64,000 bases of DNA from Zygaena filipendulae (taxonomy: Eukaryota > Arthropoda > Insecta > Lepidoptera > Zygaenidae): assembly GCA_907165275.2 (NCBI GenBank), contig OU015669.1:3308501-3372500 (forward strand). The letters run 5' to 3'. The notes beneath the pieces were generated by a model. The model was not told where the DNA came from. It saw only the letters and a list, made by a program, of their open reading frames with translations, and did not search any database. The first letter of the stretch is position 1; every line of letters starts with the position of its first letter. Positions 31,501 through 37,499 of the stretch are shown here, piece by piece. The position numbers and the translations under genes are program-made.

Positions 31501-33421
31501 GCGGGAATTCCGAAACTCACGCGGATGAAACCGCAGGTTACAGTTAGTAAGAGATGTAAAAAGTTAAATTGAAAACCGCCAGATGTGACCTTTTTTGCCA
31601 CTGTTTTTATTTTTGGCATCAAGTTCAAAAATTGACATCTTAAAATTATGAAGTATTTTTCCAATTTTACATACCTACCTACCTATTCTTTTCTTTTATT
31701 TCTTTTTCAATGAAACATTTTATATAAAGGGTGACGCAATTACAACCTGTGAGAGCTTTAATACGTGACAAAATAAGTCCCGTATCATATTTTTGATTCG
31801 ATCAAGCCATAAAACTCCGTGTATGAGAGAGCAATCTCTCTCCATTGGGGTTGAGCCTTTATTATATTGCATCTATGTATTTTATTTTATTTATTTATTT
31901 AGAACACAAAACAGATTACAGTCTTAACGAACATATATAACAGAAGTGTTAATAAAACAGAAGTCCGACTACAATCTTTTTACTTGTGTCCCTAGCATGC
32001 TTAAAATTAAAACCGCTAATTAAAACAGGTAAATTAATTATAAACAGGTAGGTATAAATTTAAGAAAATATTTACGTCTATTATTATGTACATTGGTGTA
32101 ATGGTTAGCGAACATGACTCCTACTACAGGTTTCGCGGGTTTGATCCACGCATCGGGGAAAATATTGATGTGATATTTACACTGAGTCTGGCTATTTATT
32201 GTTTAACTTAAGTGTGTATTTACAACAAACAAAAGGTCGCTTGTCTGATACCCTTAATATTACAAGCTTTGTTTATTTTGGGATCTGGTTAGCTGTGTTA
32301 TGGTGTACAAGCATTATTATTATTATTATTATCACCAGTAGATTAAGGAGTAAAGAAAGCTACATATGTTGTGGTTTAAGAAGGGGACAGTAAGTTATTC
32401 TTAACTGTGGATTAAAGAGGAGAAAAGGATCCACGTACACGGATCCAGTGGCGGGGTACCGGTTGTGAATTCAAGTGGATGGGGAGTGAAGAACTAACTG
32501 CTATAAATATGGCGTCTCAAACATTATAAATAGTAGATCAATGTTTTAATAGTATAATGTTATTTATAAATACAGAGTCAGATAAAGGAACCCTAAAAGA
32601 TCTTGGATAATCACTTTACGCACCAACTTACAAAGTCTTCAGCTAAGAAAATTTAATTCCAGTTTCAAATGGAATAAGGTTTGCCGTCTTCGCATTTTGA
32701 AACTAACAGACTAAGAAAACTTTCACAGCATTATTCAGTTAAAGAACTGATGAAGGAGTTATTTAACTTTCATACTCTTATATTATGACTCTATTCTACT
32801 TGACCTTTCATTAAGCTCTAAGCTTGTGCAACGGAAATATTAATAGGTGGGTTTTTTTTCCTTAGTGGACCAATTCCTTCACCAGCGTGTACCTACGGCC
32901 AGTGATAAGTGTCCGAGGTTTTGCCTAGCTGCGGTAATTTCGGAGTTCCCGCGGGAATTCCGGGATAAAAAGTACTCTATGGCCTTCTCTGTACCCCTGA
33001 CAACTTGTACGCAAAATTTGATGATGATCGATTGAGCCGCTAAAGCGTGAAAGCGTAACAAACAAACAAACTCACTGACTGATTTAAGTACTTATGGGAA
33101 AGTACTTGAATCAGTCATTTGTATGGAGAGTCGCCGGCCGGGCTGAAAAACCATCATAAGAATTTTCTCACAGATTTAGCACCACCTACCAGATATTATT
33201 ATACTTACAATTTGCAAATTGGCGTCGTATGTTGTATTCTTTGGTAACAGCAGAGCAGCTCTAATCTTGCACTGACCATGGCCGTCGCAAAGGTTCTCGC
33301 ACTGCCGCACGTGCGGCTCCTCCGCACGACAATTCTGACAGTTGGCGACACACACCGCACCACACACCACTAACATAACACCCAACCACATTTTATCGAC
33401 AACGCAACTCATCGAACACAT
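4321..33421 (-). CDS. Receptor-type guanylate cyclase, natriuretic-peptide-receptor-like (5' part of gene; 3' part off the left edge)
   Basis: Gene-level entry for exons at 33209-33421, 30740-30929, 15915-16098, then either 5145-5350 or 4321-4520. The joined reading frame gives about 262-264 residues: signal peptide, Cys-rich stretch, then the first half of a type-I periplasmic-binding-fold ligand domain (ANF receptor family). The family reading rests on the motif order: LLLP strand, then PVLDLAL helix, then an FFGPACD segment followed by ARI, then a TPLVTTGG strand, then FDW opening the second lobe. In this family the extracellular domain binds a peptide or other ligand and is followed by one membrane helix, a kinase-homology domain and a cyclase domain that makes cGMP; none of these later parts is in the window. 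All intron phases are compatible (0, 1, 2, then 1). I cannot tell which insect paralogue it is, so no symbol is given. A gene fragment that was never transcribed is unlikely, given five clean exon borders. Confidence 0.82.
5145..5350 (-). CDS. Receptor guanylate cyclase alternative exon 4a: second lobe, variant with Cys and two sequons
   Basis: 206 bp; acceptor CGCCATCTAG before 5350; donor GTAAGT at 5139-5144; enters in phase 2, leaves in phase 1. After the split His codon it encodes 68 residues beginning FDWRQLLIITEPDAK. The FDW opening and the following hydrophobic strand match the start of the second lobe in ANF-type receptor domains (usually FGW or FxW). It has one cysteine (residue 24 of the exon) and two N-glycosylation sequons (NIT at 39, NYT at 54). 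It lines up without gaps with exon 4b over the first 40 residues, sharing F1, D2, W3, E11, A19, G20, L26 and I40. Because both exons are phase 2 to phase 1, including both or neither would shift the frame. Confidence 0.8.
5711..5950 (+). mobile_element. MITE-2, 240 bp, terminal inverted repeats
   Basis: Left end ATGGACATAGATAAGCAATA, right end (reversed) ATGGACGCAGATAAGCAATA. A second copy of equal length is at 47911-48150. It lies in cyclase intron 3, 361 bp upstream (in the gene's sense) of exon 4a. Confidence 0.75.
5951..7857. other. AT-rich intron DNA with a poly-G run
   Basis: A G run interrupted by one T lies at about 6489-6506. A short inverted pair (GCTGGCTTCTGA and TCAGAAGCCAGCAG) is at about 7770-7820. 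No coding signal is supported. Confidence 0.4.
7858..7905. repeat. CATT tetranucleotide tract
   Basis: Imperfect CATT repeats follow an AATAAA-like sequence, as at the 3' tail of a retroposon. Confidence 0.6.
8430..8752 (+). repeat. CTAG-ended repeat, family D
   Basis: Contains AAATCCTTTGTCCTGAATGA, CTTGGAGGGTGTGTTCTTTA, CCCCTAAGGGGATGAAAAGG and ends in GCGGGACAGCTAGT. Relatives: 11137-11335 (minus) and 39838-40040. Confidence 0.6.
8747..9063 (+). repeat. CTAG-ended repeat, family C, abutting the family D unit
   Basis: Full-length plus-strand copy: CTGTACATTGAATATTTTTG near the start, GTCTGTCTGTCTG in the middle, GCAGAGCTAGTG at the end. Confidence 0.65.
9129..9321. mobile_element. MITE-5 copy
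   Basis: Inverted ends around TTTTGTTGCTATAATTTTTC and its partner GAAAAATGATAGCAACAAAA. Other copies: 21933-22146 and 42687-42912. Confidence 0.6.
9322..11136. other. AT-rich intron DNA, no gene
   Basis: A CAAA tract lies at about 10899-10914 after AATAAA (a retroposon tail). A weak open stretch around 10479-10790 has no codon bias or motif and is rejected. A Helitron-like scrap may lie at 9345-9430. Confidence 0.4.
11137..11335 (-). repeat. CTAG-ended repeat, family D
   Basis: Reverse copy: CTAGCTGCCCGCGCGG, then GTTCCCGCGGAA, AACACACCCTCCAAG and CAGTCATTCAGGACAAA. The plus-strand open frame over it is repeat sequence. Confidence 0.6.
11336..12484. other. AT-rich intron DNA, no gene
   Basis: Only a short GC patch (12060-12100, GCGGCGGGTGCGCGCG) stands out; it has no splice-bounded frame. 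Confidence 0.35.
12485..12786 (+). mobile_element. MITE-3 (ends TTAGTCCGTC), copy 1
   Basis: Long imperfect inverted ends: TTAGTCCGTCTTGTAGATTA on the left and, reversed, TTAGTCCATCAGTTAGAAAA on the right; both then carry a GGACACATAT-like word. The interior has two GTGACGTCAC-like palindromes. Nearly the same 300-bp unit is at 19563-19865; reverse or broken copies are at 22200-22495, 46484-46935 and 59064-59150. Confidence 0.7.
12841..12890. repeat. CAC-rich low-complexity tract
   Basis: Runs of CCACACCA followed by CACCAGCACCACAG. Confidence 0.5.
12906..12975 (-). repeat. Retroposon 3' tail
   Basis: On the minus strand it reads GATAAAGTATATTTGATTTG, a pattern common at the 3' ends of lepidopteran LINEs and SINEs (AATAAA-like signal plus short tail repeat). 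Confidence 0.45.
12976..15778. other. AT-rich intron DNA with small repeat scraps
   Basis: A GTCTGTCTGTCTG patch at about 13518 and a CTAG-ended scrap ending near 14165 (GAGAAACGGCTAGTT). I see no exon. Confidence 0.4.
15779..15808. repeat. ATCT tetranucleotide tract
   Basis: Six or more ATCT units after AATAAAGAGTA, probably a retroposon tail. It lies about 110 bp beyond the exon 3 donor. Confidence 0.7.
15915..16098 (-). CDS. Receptor guanylate cyclase coding exon 3: end of first lobe and hinge
   Basis: 184 bp; acceptor CCTCTTCCACAG before 16098; donor GTGAGT at 15909-15914; starts after one carried base and leaves two bases (phase 2). It completes an Ala codon with exon 2, then encodes SVARITKFLG, the strand TPLVTTGGFSYDF and the helix DISYFIINIMR. 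In the ANF-receptor fold this stretch runs from the FFGP segment through the second conserved strand to the hinge before the second lobe. The two leftover bases (CA) form His with the 5145-5350 exon and Gln with the 4321-4520 exon. In-frame reading past the donor ends within one codon, which supports the border. Confidence 0.85.
16099..16869. other. Intron DNA upstream of cyclase exon 3
   Basis: No repeat I can name and no further exon. The exon 3 acceptor with its pyrimidine tract lies at the left end (16099-16112). Confidence 0.4.
16876..17055 (+). repeat. CTAG-ended repeat, family A
   Basis: ACTATAAAGAGAAAATAC start, AACCGATTTTCAAAATTGTT, then ACGGGAATTCCGTAATTA near the end; last bases degenerate (GAGATCGACTA). 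Confidence 0.55.
17304..17570 (-). repeat. CTAG-ended repeat, family C
   Basis: CTAGCTGTGTCCCGCGG start, CAATGTACAGAATCGTGGAC end; followed by AGATAGATAGCTCT units (17563-17599). Confidence 0.6.
17600..18465. other. AT-rich intron DNA, no feature recognised
   Basis: Part of the 14.6-kb cyclase intron 2. No coding or repeat structure that I can support. Confidence 0.35.
18466..18667 (-). repeat. CTAG-ended repeat, family B
   Basis: CTAGCTGTTCCCGCGGTACC start; GAGCCGTTAAGGCGTGAAAG; ends TTATAATATTAGTAAGGAT. Confidence 0.65.
18716..18970 (-). repeat. LINE-like 3' fragment
   Basis: On the minus strand it carries GGTCGGCAACGCACCTGCAA, TTGCAGATGTCTATGGGCGG and GTTTGCCCCCTATCACATAA before an A run. 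The same sequence in plus orientation is at 56156-56313. This is the 3' end of a common non-LTR element. Confidence 0.6.
19130..19216 (+). repeat. Retroposon 3' tail
   Basis: GGAACTGTAAAGCTGTGAG followed by GTGTAATAAATAAATAA. Confidence 0.4.
19563..19865 (+). mobile_element. MITE-3, copy 2
   Basis: About the same length as, and almost the same sequence as, 12485-12786, including the paired GTGACGTCAC-like words. Confidence 0.7.
20102..20347 (+). repeat. CTAG-ended repeat
   Basis: Starts TCTATAAATATAAATAAAAT; contains GTCTGTCTGTCCTTCTGTCT; ends GCGGGACACAGCTAGT. Confidence 0.55.
20348..20910. other. AT-rich intron DNA, no feature recognised
   Basis: Very AT-rich; the 60-codon minus open frame here is composition only. 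Confidence 0.35.
20911..21000 (-). repeat. tRNA-derived SINE fragment
   Basis: On the minus strand a B-box GGTTCGATTCC sits in a perfect T-arm (GCGGG and CCCGC), preceded by TGGTGCGTGG as a degenerate A-box. No matching acceptor stem, so not a working tRNA. Confidence 0.55.
21041..21240. repeat. Two facing family B scraps
   Basis: A minus-orientation end (CTAGCTGTGCAACGCGG) is followed by a plus-orientation piece with CAGGGGTACAGAGAAGGAC and CGGAATTCCCGCGAGAACTC. Confidence 0.5.
21240..21530 (-). repeat. MITE-6 copy
   Basis: Reverse copy: AAGAAGCGACACCCTCC start, CTGTCAGCTCGCTGTCAA, then CTTTACTTGTGGGAAAGTAC. Contains an ACACGTGTACACGTGTAC run. Confidence 0.55.
21531..21932. other. Intron DNA, no feature recognised
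   Basis: Short AT-rich interval with one AACAAT inverted pair near 21808-21830; nothing else. Confidence 0.3.
21933..22146. mobile_element. MITE-5 copy
   Basis: Left end GTAACTTTTGTTGCTATCAT, right end (reversed) GTAACTTTTGTTTCTATCAT. Confidence 0.65.
22200..22495 (-). mobile_element. MITE-3, reverse copy
   Basis: Diverged; still has CGTATTTTTTTTACTTTTCA on the left, the GACGTCA words in the middle and TGACGGACTAAAAA on the right. Confidence 0.6.
22600..23135. repeat. Cluster of CTAG-ended repeat pieces (family B)
   Basis: Minus pieces at about 22603-22690 and 22780-22865, plus pieces at about 22868-23020 and 23045-23135, recognised by TTCCCGCGGGAATTCCGG-type words and ACGCTTTTATGCCTTAACTG. 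Confidence 0.5.
23136..23460. other. Intron DNA, no feature recognised
   Basis: Nothing beyond a short AT-rich stretch leading into the pentanucleotide array. Confidence 0.3.
23461..23960. repeat. 500-bp layered pentanucleotide array
   Basis: Exactly 100 five-base units as given: 3 GAATA (23461-23475), 9 GAACA (23476-23520), 21 GAACC (23521-23625), 64 GAACA (23626-23945), 3 GAATA (23946-23960). It is continuous with the TATTC-type tail of the retroposon to its right, read on the minus strand. Long Ser-Val-Leu-Phe-Cys open frames across it are translations of the repeat and not genes. Real copy number may differ in the genome because such arrays assemble poorly. Confidence 0.95.
23961..24320 (-). 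repeat. Non-LTR retroposon 3' end
   Basis: On the minus strand: AAAGGTTGTCTGGAAGAGAT, AGCGATAAGACCGCC, then TTGTACAATAAAGTC leading into the pentamer tail. This 3'UTR type is widespread in Lepidoptera. The 24013-24315 open frame is not a gene. Confidence 0.6.
24321..24714. other. Intron DNA with a CTAG-ended scrap at about 24640-24700
   Basis: GGTGAAACTTCAGAGAACGG then CTAGT closes a degenerate unit. The plus open frame at 24375-24602 has no recognisable product. Confidence 0.35.
24715..24936 (-). repeat. CTAG-ended repeat, family B
   Basis: CTTGCTGTTCCCCGCTG start, TATGTCTTTCTCTGTACTC, GACAACGTGTATGC, end ATTTATAAAAGTATAGGGAT. Confidence 0.6.
24937..26007. other. Intron DNA with repeat scraps
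   Basis: AACCGACTTCAAAACAGGAG (about 25040) is a common short repeat; 25495-25560 is the tail of a family B unit. No exon. TA at 26006-26007 is the target site of the next element. Confidence 0.4.
26115..26360 (-). pseudogene. Transposase C-terminal fragment
   Basis: In the same frame as the N-terminal piece, two codons after its TGA. It begins VNWPPRSCDLSPLDFFLWG, which holds the third catalytic acidic residue region of mariner-like transposases, and runs 81 residues to a stop. The first two catalytic aspartates and the central domain are deleted. Confidence 0.8.
26364..26492 (-). pseudogene. Transposase N-terminal fragment (HTH)
   Basis: 42 codons from ATG (26490-26492) to TGA (26364-26366): MASYTVEQHVQML at the start, then a CSLVQTLRALRPFYGRRGGP segment. 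This is the DNA-binding helix-turn-helix typical of these insect transposases (the type filed as DUF4817). The stop sits at the deletion junction. Confidence 0.75.
26609..26822 (+). repeat. CTAG-ended repeat, family A
   Basis: GGGGTAATCTCTGGAGC, CTATAGGAAGCTACGG-type middle, CCGGAATTCCCGCGGGAACT, end GGGGGAACAGCTA. Abuts the transposon. Confidence 0.6.
26945..27158 (+). repeat. CTAG-ended repeat, family B
   Basis: TTTAATATTATATGTAAATA start, CACACCTTAACGACTCGACC, CACGTTGTCAGGTGTTACAG, AACAGCTGGTT end. Confidence 0.6.
27159..28329. other. Intron DNA, no gene
   Basis: A small GC patch (GAGCGGCGCGGCGCGGCG, 27738-27755) has no open frame of note. Nothing else can be supported. Confidence 0.35.
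28330..28590 (-). repeat. MITE-6 copy
   Basis: GAAGCGAGGACGCCTCC start, CTGTCAGCTCGCTGTCAA, CTTTACTTGTGGGAAAGTAC, then AACGGGCTGCTATC. Confidence 0.55.
28790..28988 (+). repeat. CTAG-ended repeat, family A
   Basis: Starts TCTATACTAATATTTTAAAG and ends GGGAGTCGGCTAAT; near full length. Confidence 0.65.
28989..29172 (+). repeat. CTAG-ended repeat abutting the previous one
   Basis: TCTATTATAAAACAAAGTCC start, GTCTGTCTGTCTGTTCGTGA, GAGTTCCCGCGGAAACTCCG; 3' end degenerate. The plus open frame at 29034-29231 is repeat sequence. Confidence 0.5.
29173..29559. other. Intron DNA, no feature recognised
   Basis: Short AT-rich interval with nothing to report. Confidence 0.3.
29560..30026. mobile_element. 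MITE-4, long copy
   Basis: Left end GCCCCCTCAGTCAAGTTGAC, right end (reversed) AGCCCCCTTAGCCAAGGTGA; both continue with ATCTATAAT and a GCGCATA/ACGCATA word followed by AAAACTA. Shorter relatives: 58654-58847 and 60262-60451. Confidence 0.7.
30296..30534. mobile_element. Near-perfect 239-bp palindromic element
   Basis: Outer arms of about 77 bp differ by one base. They run from ACGGCCACACTCAGAGTCGA inward to ACTGCCGCAATCAGA and are mirrored on the right. The homology continues less perfectly to a loop near 30412. Flanked by TA on both sides (30294-30295, 30535-30536). It lies in cyclase intron 2, 200 bp past the exon 2 donor. Confidence 0.85.
30629..30680. repeat. GGAC tetranucleotide tract
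   Basis: GGAC units with two variant copies, in the intron about 54-105 bases past the exon 2 donor. Confidence 0.75.
30740..30929 (-). CDS. Receptor guanylate cyclase coding exon 2: first lobe of ligand-binding domain
   Basis: 190 bp; acceptor TTCGTTCCCAG before 30929, donor GTGAGC at 30734-30739; starts in phase 0, ends in phase 1. It encodes 63 residues plus one base: a helix (VEPVLDLALRS), a strand (WIVFEWTSYD), a Cys-containing stretch (TDCDAAYAIISAIDAY) and FFGPACD. In natriuretic-peptide-type receptors the FFGP-C segment is a family hallmark at the ligand cleft. The exon is much richer in G+C than the surrounding intron. A GGAC tetranucleotide tract and a 239-bp palindrome lie just downstream in the following intron. 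The join to exon 1 (NLQI then VEPV) and to exon 3 (DFAL, Ala, SVARI) reads smoothly. Confidence 0.85.
31004..31206 (+). repeat. CTAG-ended repeat, family A, near complete
   Basis: Starts TCTATACTAATATTATAAAG and ends GGGGAACAGCTAGT. One of the cleanest examples of the unit, showing the 5'-TC and 3'-CTAG-T ends. Confidence 0.7.
31276..31549 (+). repeat. CTAG-ended repeat, family E
   Basis: ATATAAAAATCTCGTGTCAC start, ACGCTCTGACCGATTTTTAT, CGGGAATTCCGAAACTCACG, end GGTTACAGTTAGT. Confidence 0.6.
31550..32094. other. Intron DNA with a retroposon tail at 31877-31925
   Basis: TTTTATTTATTTATTTAGAA is, on the minus strand, a TAAA-repeat tail. No exon. Confidence 0.4.
32095..32332 (+). mobile_element. 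tRNA-headed SINE
   Basis: Head with A-box (TGGTGTAATGGTTAGC) and B-box (GGGTTTGATCC) of an RNA polymerase III promoter; body with CTTGTCTGATACCCTTAATA and CAAGCTTTGTTTATTTTGGG; ATT-repeat tail at 32311-32331. Confidence 0.75.
32333..32924. other. Intron DNA, no feature recognised
   Basis: Cyclase intron 1. A short pair of GGATCC sites at 32428-32447 is chance. No exon. Confidence 0.3.
32925..33082 (-). repeat. CTAG-ended repeat, family B
   Basis: GTAATTTCGGAGTTCCCGCG, CTCTATGGCCTTCTCTGTAC, GAGCCGCTAAAGCGTGAAAG, AACAAACAAACAAACTCACT. Confidence 0.6.
33085..33160 (-). repeat. MITE-6 fragment
   Basis: GGGAAAGTACTTGAATCAGT, then GTATGGAGAGTCGCCGG; one end of the family only. Confidence 0.45.
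33209..33421 (-). CDS. Receptor guanylate cyclase coding exon 1: signal peptide and Cys-rich N-terminus
   Basis: 71 codons ending at a GTAAGT donor (33203-33208), phase 0. Two start candidates are in frame: 33419-33421, and 33389-33391 (residue 11). The second has the better context (AAAATG) and directly precedes the hydrophobic core WLGVMLVV, so I prefer it; cleavage is likely near the VA-N at residues 25-27. Mature cysteines at 28, 31, 41, 45 and 51 (spacing 2, 9, 3, 5) form a small Cys cluster, including a CDGHGQC string, before the first strand of the ligand domain (AALLLP, residues 55-60). An N-glycosylation sequon NTT sits at residue 62. Upstream, a pyrimidine-rich stretch ending in CAG gives a possible acceptor with the exon edge at 33509. 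This would make 33422-33509 5'UTR, which contains a short upstream ORF starting in TACCATGA. Confidence 0.82.
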
Positions 33422-33509
33422 CGCATGACTATTTCATATAACTTTGTTCCACTGAGTTATGTTTATTGAATCATAGGGCGGGCTTCACATTTTTTCGTAT
33501 TCATGGTAC
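33422..33509 (-). promoter_or_regulatory. Probable 5'UTR part of cyclase exon 1, with upstream ORF
   Basis: A good acceptor (GTTTTATTTTACAG) lies at the right edge, which suggests a spliced 5'UTR. The segment contains an ATG in TACCATGA followed after 13 codons by TAA, a short upstream ORF that could lower translation of the receptor. Inference from the sequence only. Confidence 0.4.
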
Positions 33510-34329
33510 CTGTAAAATAAAACACAAATTTAAATTTATTTGTTATTAATCTAACTCTAACTAGGCTGTATCGGTATATAGGGAAGGGATGGGCGAATGA
33601 TGCTTTATAATATTTTAATAAGGCTTTAGGGAGAGTTTTTTTTTTTTTTTCAATATTAATAACACTTTATTTCATTGGAAATATTATGATGTTATTTACC
33701 TACTTAATTAAAAATAAATTGTTTTTCTTTCTCTATTGATACCTAGGTAGGTATTATATTTTTATGAAATATTTTTTTAAGACGTACAAAAAAAGCAACA
33801 AACATTCAGGTAGGTGTGTTGCATGGGAGAATATCTTCAAGATCCCAGGTACGAGCCAAGGATCCCTTTGGGTGTGCGAAATTCTACCGTTTCTGTCATT
33901 GGGCTAGTACGCTTTTGTTCCACTTGTACCATGACCTTCACAGTCCTAAGTCGTACGCCACAGATAAATACTCAATAATAAACAATTCACAATTACCTAA
34001 GAATTACGCGAGCGTGCATCTATTGATGTTATATTTAAACAATGATCAAAGTCGGACAGTAATCGCGGATTGCCGACCGGGCTACCTTTATCAACACGCC
34101 ATCATTAGAAACCATCAATAACTGTAGAAGATAAATAATCATTACATTAATTCCAAGCCAGCAGCAACGATTGAGCTAAGTGATTGATAAATACGACTGT
34201 AAGTAACTAAGTTTTGGCCGCGGCTCCGCTCGTGCGGCGTTTGAAGGTGCGCTTGCGTCACTGACGCGCCCATAGTCGTTAACTCTTCGTATTCAAAATT
34301 GCCATGCTCTCGTTTCCATGAATCGATCA
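33510..34329. other. Region upstream of cyclase exon 1
   Basis: Contains the putative acceptor (33510-33523) and a T run (33638-33651). Open frames here show no motif. A GC patch at 34215-34275 is unassigned. Confidence 0.35.
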
Positions 34330-34485
34330 GGGCCCTTATTCACTATGACCATAACACGCCGCATTAAGATAAGACGCCGCGAAAACTGTTTTGAATTGTG
34401 AATTTTCTTTGAGCACGATGGAAATATAGTTTTTGCGGCTTGTTATTTAAACGCGACGCGATATGATCATAGTGAATAAGGACCC
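34330..34485. mobile_element. MITE-1, short copy
   Basis: Left GGGCCCTTATTCACTATGAC, right (reversed) GGGTCCTTATTCACTATGAT; 156 bp. Confidence 0.7.
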
Positions 34486-36159
34486 AGGTTGCCAACCTTT
34501 TTTTGATCAAGGACGACTTTGATTTCATTATTTACCCACACTCTCCCACAGGTTAGAAAATATGCTTTGATTGAAACTTTTAACACATTACTTATTATGT
34601 AATCGTAAAGTTCAAAAGCTACTTTAACTAAGGATGTTACATTTGAAAACAGTTTTTTAGTAAATAATTCAGTTTGCATCAATGACATTTTAGAGTTTGC
34701 ATCTTCTACACGTATACCTGCGTGTTTTAGAATTCTCGGGGTAATAAATTTTTGCTCAAAGCTACATGCATATCTTTTACGGACTCATTCGGACCACTGG
34801 TTAGGAACCACTGCATTAGATGGACCCGTAACGGAAAGAAGGAATACCTAATACATACAACGTACCTATTTCCTTCTGAACCCAATAAGCCACCGTAAAC
34901 CCATTACGCATGGCTGAGCCACAAACATGTTAAAGCTAAAAGTCAAACATTCCATTGTTACAAATGTATTATTTGTTGATTGAAAGACGTGCTTGAGGTC
35001 TGGAGGTGTATATTTCTCAGTTCACTTATTTTAATAATTAGTACAATATTGATTATGCAACACGTAGTGCGAGGTGTTCGTGCCAGGTAATATGCAAGTC
35101 ACAATGCCGTGTTGCCACAGATCACACACTATAGTTTTATTCGGTACCTACGTTACAATGCACATAGTATTAACGAACTGCGTTCCAATACAACAAACAT
35201 TCATAAATATCTAGCAATACTGAAGGCTACCTGTTACCCGCACAGTTTTCTTCCCTCCGCGCTAATTTCGGGTTTCCTTTGGGAAATCTCTTTTATATTG
35301 GGATAAACAGGATCCTAAATTAAGTAACAATAGGTTAAATCAGGACCTGTAGTCAGGACATAGCCTATTTAATACCTATAGAAGTTTTCATTATGAAATT
35401 AGTTTTGCGAATATTTTAGGCATAAATACGCCATAATATACCGTCTATTTCGTTTTGACTATGTTTAAAATTTCAGCAAAGATAAATCTTTCTTTGAGAA
35501 ACGAGAAATACTATACCTACGTAATAATATCTATTTCTCGACTCAAAATAATATTTTCAGGGTTCAATGCGGGTGCTGGAAATTTCAGCGTAAAAACGAT
35601 AATAGATACCTACGAATAGATAAAAACATTCCAAATTTTTAACATTGTATTTTATTTTAGTAAAAATTATATTAAGTTCAACTATTTATCTATGCTGTGC
35701 TTTCATGCATGGTTTTATGAACTGTTGTGGCCATAATTGTCTGAAACGTTTTAGTTTTAAATCCTAAAACAAGAAAACTAGAATATCTACCTGAAAAAAA
35801 TATAAAAAGTAATTACACTAACAGTCTATTTATATTATATTTGTATTGCTGAAGTTTATTTTATTTAATTTTGGCCCCGGCTGAAAGTCAGCTCTGCTTT
35901 TCAAAAGTAAATTATATATGACTATGTTCGGCTCACCACGCAATCAAAGCGTTCGACCTACAAAACAAATTAGTCACACGGCACAACGCTGAATACCCGG
36001 ACTTTTCCTAAATGAATCAATCTTGAGTTCTATTCAGGGCATATCTTATCACACAATACCTACTGTCAATGATACGGTAGCTGTATCGCAATGATAAATG
36101 TATTCTGCATCATCACATATCACTAACCGAGTACGAGTACTAACAAATTTATTCCATAC
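34486..36159. other. Intergenic AT-rich DNA, no gene
   Basis: The 34467-34688 and 35109-35306 open frames lack codon bias and motifs. CTAATTTCGGGTTTCC at about 35262 is a CTAG-type scrap. Confidence 0.35.
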
Positions 36160-36395
36160 AAGCTGTGCCCGCGGTATCGCCCGCGGGAGATTCGGAATTC
36201 CTGCTGGATGTCCTAATTTTTTTTTTTCGGAGTTCTTACGGGAATTTCGCATTATATTATAGCCTATGTTACTCAGGGATAATGTAGCTTTCTAATGGTG
36301 AAAGAATTTTTAAAATCAGTCCAGAAGTTTTTGAGTTAAATCGTAATCAACAAACAAAAAATCAAATCTTTCCTCTTTATAATATTAGTATAGAT
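36160..36395 (-). repeat. CTAG-ended repeat, family A
   Basis: AGCTGTGCCCGCGGTATCGC start, GTTACTCAGGGATAATGTAG, end CTTTATAATATTAGTATAGA. Confidence 0.6.
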
Positions 36396-36809
36396 ATGTA
36401 CTGTGCACCTTTTTGGCATATAAATACCTACTTGGTAGTTTTCAGTTTTATTTTTTTTTAATTTATGGTTCTACGTTTTATCTATTTAAATTTATGGACA
36501 TAATATTATGATCCGTTATTACCATTTACTTTTTTGGACAAATATACGTAGTTACCTAGTTTATTTAAGGGCAGGCTATGCTCGATAACATAAAATGATC
36601 TTCAACCATTTTACCTATAGATTAGGTATATAATAATCTACCTATACATGACTTTGACTGAACGACTGAATAAGTTTATTTCCGAGTACAAGGTGTTTTA
36701 TATTAAATCGTGTTTACCTAATTTTCAATTAAATTTCCTTTTAGACATCTGATTTTATTTTGTCTGATTTTTGAATATTATTTTGTAATTTTCGTTTAGG
36801 CGCAAATGA
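36396..36809. other. Intergenic AT-rich DNA
   Basis: Nothing recognised. Confidence 0.3.
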
Positions 36810-36900
36810 TCCAATTCGTAAATGGTCCAGAGGGTTTAAAATGTCCAATTCGCAAACCGTCCAATTCTCAAATGGTCCAATTCGCAATTGGTCCAACTTG
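36810..36900. repeat. Short tandem motif, GTCCAATTCGCAAATG type
   Basis: Five imperfect copies of a 16-17-base word: CCAATTCGTAAATGGTCC, GTCCAATTCGCAAACCG, GTCCAATTCTCAAATGG, GTCCAATTCGCAATTGG and a final partial. Confidence 0.75.
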
Positions 36901-37499
36901 TATTTGATTAAATAAGTTTAGTTATTTTTATTATCAGGAAATTTTTTCAGTAAACATTTTTTTTGTCTTCTCAATGTCTCTTCTGACTTTTGATACAGTT
37001 ACAATTTTTAGGCACCGATGTTTAGGTATAGGTATCTTATCAACGTACGTCAATCAATTTACTTACTATCGGGACAATGGAACTATTCTGGGTTATTTTT
37101 GCTGTCTGGCTTGCGTATGTACGTAATTTACGCAATAACAATTTGAATAAAGTAACGCTGTAGGTTTTTCCATTTTTATCGTAGAAAGGGATTGTCTTTT
37201 TATTCCATAGAATAAGTCTCGATAGAAAAAACCTTTTTAAAATACTTTTTTATAAACAAGCTTTTATTCAAATGCGCTAAAATGCTAAAAAGAATAAAGC
37301 ATGTTTTGTCACTCAAACTTAACGTGTATACTCACTTTCAATTTCAGCTCAATCGGTTGAAGATATCTGCTTTAAAATTGAGTTGCAAGATTCCACCCGA
37401 ATAGTTATATACATACATTGCATGTTAAATAAAAGCTTTTAAAATATTTGGAAAAAATTGATTTCTAATGGTGGTGATTATCCATATATAGGTACTAAT
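36901..37499. other. Intergenic AT-rich DNA
   Basis: A stretch like GCTCAATCGGTTGAAGATAT is seen in insect repeats but I cannot place it. No gene. Confidence 0.3.

Noticed and set aside
32095..32165. tRNA gene on the plus strand
   Set aside because: A- and B-boxes are present but the cloverleaf does not close and a SINE body with ATT tail follows.
32428..32447. Paired GGATCC sites as a cloning artefact
   Set aside because: No vector sequence nearby; chance recurrence.
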